Source of the DNA: Ursus arctos
Lineage: Eukaryota; Chordata; Mammalia; Carnivora; Ursidae
Assembly (NCBI RefSeq): GCF_023065955.2
Contig: NW_026622997.1
Coordinates: 6,248,001-6,312,000 of the forward strand
DNA length: 64,000 bases
Reading direction: 5' to 3'
Below are positions 57,416 to 64,000 of this stretch, piece after piece. Position numbers and translations under genes: made by a program. The notes under the pieces are model-generated. The model was not told the origin of the DNA, searched no databases, and saw nothing but the letters and a program-made list of their open reading frames with translations. Numbering within the stretch: the first letter of the stretch is position 1; every line of letters begins with the position of its first letter.

Positions 57416-59106
57416 TCTGCCAGTTTTTAAATCAGATTGTTTGGGTTTTGGGTTTTGGTGGGGGATCTGTGGTTTGTTTTGTTTTGTTTTGGTGTTGAGT
57501 TGTATGAGTTCTTTATATATTTTGGATACTAGCCCCATACCAGATAAATGATTTCCTAATATTTTCTTCCTTCAGTAGGTTGCCTTTTCATTTTGTTAAT
57601 AGTTTCCTTTGCTATGTAGAAGCTTTTTAGTTTGATATACTTCCACTTATTTATTTTTGCTAATTTGTTGCTTTTGCTTTTGGTGTTAGATTCAAAAACT
57701 CATTGCCAAGACCTATGTAAAGGAGTTTACCACCTATGTTTTCTTATCAGAATTTCATGGTTTTGAATCTTACATTCAAGTCTTTAATCTATTTTTGAGT
57801 TAATTTTTGTGTATGGTATATCTTAGTGGTCCCATTTAATTCTTTTGCGTATGGCTGTCCAATTTTCCCAGCATCATTGATTAATGACATTGTCCTTTCC
57901 ACATTGCATATTCTTGGCTCTTTGCCATAAATTAATTGACCACATGTGACTGGGTTTAAGTCTGGCTCTCTATTCTGTTCCTTTGATCTATGTGTCTGTT
58001 TTTATGCCAATACCATACTATTCCAATTACTATAGCTTTGTAATATAGTTTGAAATCAGAGAGTATGATGCCTCCAGCGTTGTTCTTCTTTCTGAAAACT
58101 GCTTTGACTATCTGGGGTCTTTAAAATTCTGTACAAATTTTATGATTTTTTTGTTCTATTTCTGTAAAAATGCCATTGCTATTTTGATAGATATTACACT
58201 GAATCAGTAGATTGCTTTGGGTCGATGGACATTTTAACAATATTAGTCCCTCCAATCCATGAGCACAGAAAATCTTTCCATTTATTACTGGCTAATTCAA
58301 TCTCTTTCATAATGCCTTGTAGTTTTTAATATACATGTCTTTCACTTCCTTGGTTAAGCTTACTGTAGGTGTTTTATTCTTTTTGATGAAATTATATGTG
58401 GGATTATTTCTTTTTAATTTCTCCTTCTAAAGATTCATTATTAGTGTATAGAAATGCAAGATATTTGCATATTGATTTTGCATCCTGCAACTTTACTAAA
58501 TTCATTTACTAGCTCTAATAGTTTTTGATGAAGTCTTCAGCATTTTCTACATATAATATAACGTCATCTGTAAATAGTGATAGTTTGATTTTTCCATTTG
58601 CAATTTGGATGCCTTTTATTTCTTTTCCTTGTCTGTTTGCTGTGGCTAGGACTTCCAACACTACACTGAACAAAAATGGCAAGAGTGGGTATTATTGCCT
58701 TGTTCCTGATCTTAGAGGAAAAGCTTTCAACTTTTTACCAGCAAGTATGATATTAGCTGTGGGTTTGTCATACATGGCCTTTAGTACGTTGAGATATATT
58801 CCTTCTATACCTGCCTTGTTGAGAGTTTATCATAAACAGGTGTTGAATTTGCCAAATGCTTTTTCTGCATCTATTGAGATGATCATAAATTTGTATCCTT
58901 CATTTTGTTAATGTGGTGTATCACATTGACTGATTTGCAAAAGTTGAACCATCCTTGCATCTCTGAAGTAAATCCCACTTGATCGTGATGTGTGATCCTC
59001 TTTTGTCTCATGATGTATGATCCCTTTGATGTATTGTTGAATTTGGCTTGTGAATATTTTGTTAAGAATTTTTGCATCTAAGTTTATCAGCAATATTGGC
59101 ATGTAC

Positions 59107-59155
<49 letters not shown>
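59107..59155. repeat. TG dinucleotide microsatellite
   Basis: About 24 uninterrupted units inside the antisense L1. One of the longest pure dinucleotide arrays in the window. Confidence 0.98.
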
Positions 59156-59156
<1 letters not shown>

Positions 59157-59631
59157 TCCTTGTCTGGTTTTGGTATCAGACTAATGCTCTTCTCACAAAT
59201 TATTTTGGAAAAGTTCCCTCCTATTTATTGGAAGAGTTTGTGAAAGATTGGTGTAAATTCTTCTTTGAATGTTGGGTAAAGTTCATCAGTGAAGCTATCT
59301 GGTCCTAGACTTTTGGGAGAGGTTTTTGACTACCAATTCAATCTCCTTACTGGTAATCAGTCTATTTGGATTTTTTATTTCATCTTGAATCAGTCTTGGT
59401 AGGTTATATGTTTCTAGGAATTTATCCATTTCTCCCAGTTTATCCAATCTGTTAGCATATAATTGTTCATCATAGTCTCTTATGATCCTTTGTATTTTTG
59501 TAGTATTAGTTGTAACATCTCCTCTTTCATTTCAGATTTTACTTATTTGAATATTCTTTCTTTTCCTCTTTGTGAGCCTAACTAAAGGTTTCTCTATTTA
59601 GTTTATCATTTCAAAGAACCAGATCTTAGTT

Positions 59632-59848
59632 CCTTTTTTTTTTTTTTTATGATTTTATTTATTTATTTGACAGAGAGAGAGACACACACACACACACACA
59701 CAGAGCACAAGCAGGGGGAGCAGCAGAGGGAGAAGGAGAAGCAGGCTCTCTGCTGAGCAGGAAGCCCAATGCAGGGCTTGATCCCAGAACCCTGGGATCA
59801 TGACTTGAGCTGAAGGCCAACACAACCAACTGAGCTACCCATGTGCCC
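59632..59848 (-). mobile_element. CAN-type SINE (SINEC), antisense
   Basis: T tail complement, a CA run at about 59682-59702 replacing part of the usual GA run, and the head complement ending gagctacccatgtgcccc. A perfect 13-bp duplication, ccagatcttagtt, lies at 59619-59631 and 59849-59861. Confidence 0.96.
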
Positions 59849-60802
59849 CCAGATCTTAGTTTCATTCATCTTTTCTATTGCCTTTTTAATCTTTATTTCA
59901 TTTATTGCTGCTCTAACCATTATTTCTTTCCTTCTACTGACGTTGGGTTTCGTTCATTCTTCTTTTTCTATATAAGGTATATAGAGGTATAAAGTTAGGT
60001 TGTTCATTTGAGACTTTTTATTTCTTGAGATAGGCATTTAGCACTTCCCTCTTAGAACTGCTTTTACTGCATCCCATAAATTTTGGTATGTTACATTTGT
60101 TTCAAGGTATTTTTTTAATTTCTCTTTTGATTTATTCATTGACCCATTGAATGTTCAGCGGTATGTTATTTAATCTCCACATATTTGTGAATTTTTCAGT
60201 TTTATTCATGTAACTAATTTCTAGTTTCATACCATTGTAGTTGGAAAAGATGCTTAATATGACTTTAACCCTCTTGTTTCATGGCCTAACATAGGATTTA
60301 TCTTGGAAAATGGTCTACATGCACTCGAAAGGAATGTGCATTCTGCTGCTTTTGAATGGAATGTTCTTAAATATGTAAAGTCCATCTGGTCTAATGTGTC
60401 ATTTAAGGCTGACGTTTCCATATTAATTTTCTGTCTGGATGATCTATTCATTGGTGTAAGGGGGTATTAAAGTCCCCACCTATTATTATATTGCTATCTA
60501 ATTCTCCCTTTAGTTCTCTCAATATCTGCTTTATATATTTAGGTGCTCCTAAGTTGGGTACATAAATATATACAAACGTTATACCTTTTTGTTGGACTGA
60601 CCCCTTTATCATTACGTAATCATTTCTTTGCCTATTATTATAGTATTTGTTTTAAAGTCTATTTTTGTTTAATATAAGTATAGCTACTCCAGCTTCCTTT
60701 TGGTTTCCATTTGCATGAAATATCTTTTTCACTTTCACATTTACATTTCACATGGAATATCCCTTTACTTTCATGATAATTAGTCAAGAGATACACAAGA
60801 TA

Positions 60803-60983
60803 GGGGCAACTAGGTGGCTCAGTTGGTTAAGCATCTGCCTGTAGCTCAGGTCATGATCTCAGGGTCCTGGGATCAAGCCACACACTGGGTTCCCTGCTCA
60901 GTGGGCCGTCTGCTTCTTCCTCTCCCTCCCCCCTTCCTCCACTCATTCTCTCTCTCTCAAAAAAATAAAATCTTTTTAAAAAG
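60803..60983 (+). mobile_element. CAN-type SINE (SINEC)
   Basis: Head ggggcaactaggtggctcag, CT-rich body and A-rich tail. A perfect 16-bp duplication, agagatacacaagata, lies at 60787-60802 and 60984-60999. Confidence 0.96.
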
Positions 60984-61099
60984 AGAGATACACAAGATAA
61001 AAGTATGTAAAATGTGACAGTAAAAACAAAACACGAGGTGGGGAAGAGTAATAACATTTCTGATGCTTTAAATCAGGAAATAAGAAATAAAGGATTCTT

Positions 61100-61300
61100 A
61101 CTTAAGATAGTAAATCCTATATCTATCTTAAACTCATGGCCAAAATCATACTTCATGATGAAATACTAGAAACATTCTCATTAAATTAGGGGAAAAATAA
61201 AATACCCACTATCACCAATATCATTTGTCATTGTCTAGATGTTCTGGCCAGTGCAATAAAACATGACACAGTAATAAGAGGTACAAACTTTAGTACCATT
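61100..61300 (+). mobile_element. Old L1 fragment, reverse transcriptase region
   Basis: Follows the ORF2 segment after the first catalytic motif (tacccactatcaccaatatc; ggccagtgcaataaaacatg). Diverged. Confidence 0.6.
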
Positions 61301-61528
61301 TCCCAAAACATGTTTCTTTGGAACACTATTTTTCTGGAATGTTAAACAGACTTCTTTGCTGTAAGACTTCTCAAAGTTGGAAATATCCTGACATTTGCTA
61401 TAAGTGTCCAAGAAGGGACACATTATTCAGCATTTCCCAATGTTTTAAACATTGTTTTTCACTCAAAGAATTTGAGAAGTCTCGTGTTCCTTGGAACACT
61501 CTTTGGGAAACTCTGACTCCATTTGTTT
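61301..61528. other. Unassigned, possibly old transposon
   Basis: Two similar phrases, ctttggaacactattt near 61316 and ccttggaacactctttggga near 61490, hint at an old DNA-transposon fragment, but I cannot assign a family. Confidence 0.3.
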
Positions 61529-61539
61529 CTTATCCTCAA

Positions 61540-61725
61540 ATTTTTTTTTTAAGAATTTATTTATTTATCTGACAGAGAGAGACAGCCAGTGAGAGAGGGA
61601 ACACAAGCAGGGGGAGTGGGAGAGGAAGAAGCAGGCTCCCAGCAGAGCAGGGAGCCTGATGCAGGGCTCGATCCCAGGCCCTGAGCCAAAGGCAGATGCC
61701 TAATGACTGAGCCACCCAGGTGCCC
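61540..61725 (-). mobile_element. CAN-type SINE (SINEC), antisense
   Basis: T/A tail complement, GA-rich body complement, head complement ending ctgagccacccaggtgcc. An 11-bp duplication, cttatcctcaa, lies at 61529-61539 and 61726-61736. Confidence 0.95.
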
Positions 61726-61812
61726 CTTATCCTCAAGTATGTTAATTTACATATTCAGTTGAATATATCTGTCTTCTCTGAATTAAAGCAATAAATAAGA
61801 ATATAAGTTTTA

Positions 61813-61914
61813 GGAGCACCTGGCTGGCTCAATCAGAAGAGCATGTGACTCTTGATCTTGGGGTTGAGAGTTCAAGTCCCACGTTGGGTGTAGAGATTAA
61901 AAAAAAAAAAAAAA
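61813..61914 (+). mobile_element. Simple tRNA-Lys-like SINE with poly-A tail
   Basis: A tRNA-like unit without the CT-rich body seen in the other SINEs. It reads gagcatgtgactcttgatct around a CTT anticodon position and gttcaagtcccacgttggg in the T arm, close to tRNA-Lys(CTT). A short gtagagatt and 16 or so A follow. Mismatches in the arms make a working tRNA gene unlikely. No clear target duplication. Confidence 0.85.
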
Positions 61915-62099
61915 GAATGAAGGCTTTAGAGTCAAAAAGAAAAAAATAGGTTTGATTCCTACATCTTCTACTGACTAGCTGGGGGATTGAGGGGAGATTC
62001 TTTCATCTTTCTTAAGCTTGTTTTCTCATCTATAAAAGGGAGAATATGATGTCTACCCTGCAAAATACTGTTATTAGTTTAAGCAATATATGTAAAATT

Positions 62100-62420
62100 G
62101 TTTACCCTCATATATATTTTAAAATTCTAACTAAAACAACCATGATATACCACCTCTGTTATGGACTAACCAAAGCTGGCAAAGATGCAGTGAGATGGAC
62201 CCTCTCTTACCAGAGCAGGTGAGGTTAGAAAGTGTTACAACCATTAAAGAAAGCAACTTGACAGCTTAATCAAGGGCCTTATAATTATTCTTTTCATCCA
62301 GTAATTTCACTTCCAAGAGAAAAATTATGACAAAGATATTTTTGAAGCTTTTTTATAGTAATGAAGTTTTGGAATAAATACAAATGTCTATCAATAGGGT
62401 TATAACAAAATAAGTCACAT
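62100..62420 (+). mobile_element. Old L1 fragment, end of ORF2
   Basis: aaaacaaccatgatatacca and the ccagtaatttcacttccaag region resemble the C-terminal ORF2 DNA of ancient L1 families. Much decayed. Confidence 0.5.
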
Positions 62421-62682
62421 TGCAAGTCCTAGATATTTGTTATTTGCTGGCTGCCCTTTTGGGATATTTCCTATTGTGTATAGTCTTATTGGGAGGTTGC
62501 CTGCCAATCCAAACACCGGGGCGGGGGGTGAGGGGCAGAACCTCTCTTCTCCCCAGCAGCCCAGGGACAGCCATCGAAGCCAGACTCCTCCAATCACTGT
62601 CTGTCTCTCAGGACTTTGCATCTTGAGTTAGTGAAGAATTATAAGTTTACAAATTATAACCCTTTACTTTAGCTATCTCCTG

Positions 62683-62688
62683 GTGTGT

Positions 62689-62728
<40 letters not shown>

Positions 62729-62740
62729 ATGTGTGTGCAC
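62683..62740. repeat. GT dinucleotide microsatellite
   Basis: About 25 units with interruptions at both ends. Confidence 0.96.
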
Positions 62741-62828
62741 AGTTAGGGGAGAAAGACAGGGAGAGAGTATGTGTGTATAACATCAATGTTTTTCTAAGTC
62801 TCATCAGAGGTGTATCTATCTTACTGTT

Positions 62829-63008
62829 GTTTTTTTTTTTAAGATTTTATTTATTTATGTGAGAGAGAGAGAGCTTGAGCATAGGAGCAGGGGAAGGGCC
62901 AGATGGAGAGGGAGGTGCAGACTCCCTAGTGAGCTCCATCCCAGGACCCTGAGATCATGACCTGAGTCAAAGGCAGCCGCTTAACCGACTGAGCCACCCA
63001 GGCGCCCC
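62829..63008 (-). mobile_element. CAN-type SINE (SINEC), antisense
   Basis: T/A tail complement, GA body complement, head complement ending gactgagccacccaggcgcc. A perfect 12-bp duplication, tatcttactgtt, lies at 62817-62828 and 63009-63020. Confidence 0.96.
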
Positions 63009-63039
63009 TATCTTACTGTTTTCAAAGAAGCATCTTTTG

Positions 63040-63900
63040 GTTCTGTAAATGATCTCAATATTGCAGAGGGAGGTTGTTCATTTCGTTGGTTTCTGCCATT
63101 ATCTTTATGATTTCCTTCCTTCTTGAATGCAGAATGTATTTGCCAGGCACCTGCTCAAACCTGTGCCTTTTGAGTTTCCTACATGATGAGTTCTATGTCC
63201 CAACGTGCAAGTCAGAAACTCACCTTCCCAACTTCCCTTAGCTAAGCTTCATACCTGAGAATTAGACTCTGTCAATCAGACTCACTCACGTGAGACTTGG
63301 GCTTGAAATAGAGTAACCAAGGTGCCACACATGGAATGTAAAAACTCCTTTCTGGCCAGGGTGGCCCCAGGGGCATTCATGAGTCAAGGAGCCCCTGAAG
63401 TCCCACAGTAGGTATTAATAGCGCCCAGTAGTGGTGGTAAGTACAGAAGGGTCTATGCATGGCTATTTTGTGGTGGTGATGTGGTGGGGTGGCTTAATTT
63501 TGTTCTGGTGATGCAGCAAAACTGACTCTTCAGCCCTTCCAAATCGGAGTCCGTAAATACCCTTTAATAAGGGTATTTTCTGTTGAATCTAGCCAGTGTG
63601 GACTTCGTTGTTTCTACGTAAGAATTCAGACTAATGCATTGTTTCTTTGGACTGCCTTACTACTCTTATTCTAGCTTCTTGAGTTGAATCCTTGGCTTCC
63701 TTGCTCTCAATCTTTCTTAATTTCTGAAAATTGATTTCAAAGCTATAAATTTCCCTTTATAAAGGTAATGCTTTACCTGCACTTTGAGGTAGAGTGCTTT
63801 CTCTGTCATCAGCTCTCAGGATTTCATGATTTCCCTTGTGATAAGCTTTTTAATTCAGTCATTATTTCATACTTTAAAAAATATACTCCCAAACATGTTT
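63040..63900 (-). mobile_element. Old L1 fragments, antisense, split
   Basis: The 63080-63125 text (tttctgccattatctttatg) and the 63670-63890 text (aagctataaatttcccttta) are complements of the ORF2 region between endonuclease and reverse transcriptase. The stretch 63130-63640 between them is unrecognised and may be an inserted older repeat or unique DNA. Confidence 0.5.
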
Positions 63901-64000
63901 TTTAAGATTATCCTTCTCACGTCCTTGTTATAAACACCTCAATTTATTGCATTGCAGTGAGTGAATATGGTTTGTAGGATGCTAATTCTTTGGAATTTAT

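Larger units (their letters stand above)
56583..60760 (-). pseudogene. L1 ORF2 relic, antisense
   Basis: On the minus strand the fragments encode endonuclease, reverse transcriptase and C-terminal parts of ORF2. At about 58561-58580 the complement encodes LFTDD, a change from the catalytic LFADD. The C-terminal stretch at 56583-56825 has YTMEYYSTIK and MLSDVSQTEEDKYH, typical of the ORF2 end. Frames are broken throughout; one nested L1 tail and one SINE also interrupt it. Confidence 0.87.
56440..60775 (-). mobile_element. Old L1, 4.3 kb, antisense
   Basis: From left to right the + strand reads the complement of the ORF2 C-terminal region, the reverse transcriptase region and the endonuclease region in reverse order, so the element runs right to left and is truncated near the start of ORF2. 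Landmarks include aatattccattgtgtatcta and gctactccagcttccttttg. It carries an L1 tail, a TG array and a SINE. Confidence 0.9.

Noticed and set aside
61813..61914. A functional tRNA-Lys gene
   Set aside because: Several arm mismatches, a downstream poly-A tail and no clear polymerase III terminator just after the tRNA part fit a SINE better.
1..64000. Tandem arrays that might be CRISPR-like or phage-like
   Set aside because: All regular repeats are microsatellites or dispersed retroelements with target-site duplications, and no associated protein genes exist.

Overview
This window looks like ordinary repeat-rich nuclear DNA from a carnivoran mammal. The clearest marker is about two dozen tRNA-derived CAN-type SINEs (SINEC), found in Carnivora. 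The youngest copies, at 25737 and 40883, have the form I associate with caniforms and especially bears or giant panda; the exact species is inference. I see no host protein-coding exon, no host tRNA, rRNA or snRNA gene, no CRISPR array, no operon and no bacterial or phage feature. Every long open reading frame that I can explain belongs to a LINE-1 (L1) relic on one strand or the other.

Layout. 1-12.8 kb: mostly unique sequence with ancient MIR, L2, L1 and MER5-type copies and a few SINEs. 12.8-15.9 kb: a 2.55-kb 5'-truncated young L1 next to an older L1 tail. 16-22.4 kb: mostly unique, with a MIR, L1 tails and two SINEs. 22.4-25.6 kb: a SINE and an internally deleted L1 sharing one target site. 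26.1-33.5 kb: an old sense L1 holding a twin-primed young L1 at 27.8-29.8 kb, two L1 tails and two SINEs. 33.5-37.4 kb: old antisense L1 pieces, a hAT-like element and SINEs. 37.43-43.88 kb: a structurally full-length L1 with 10-bp target-site duplications, carrying a young SINE and a second L1 tail. 43.9-49.6 kb: two SINEs at one target site, then an older L1 with most of ORF2. 49.8-52.2 kb: antisense L1 and hAT remnants and an MLT1-type LTR. 52.2-56.4 kb: the longest repeat-poor stretch. 56.4-60.8 kb: a 4.3-kb antisense L1. 60.8-64 kb: SINEs, a simple tRNA-Lys-like SINE and old L1 fragments.

How the parts relate. L1 ORF1p binds L1 RNA; ORF2p supplies endonuclease and reverse transcriptase and also mobilises SINE RNAs. 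The window records this process: target-site duplications, poly-A tails, 5' truncation, an inversion, insertions stacked on one target site and a tail-only insertion. All L1 reading frames here are broken, so none should be active. The most notable points are three short L1 3'UTR-only insertions that start within about 20 bp of one another in the element, a 36-bp L1 insertion, an A-tail-only insertion, and the twin-priming inversion. I did not find a convincing undescribed gene system. Family names rest on my recognition of the sequence, not on a database search.
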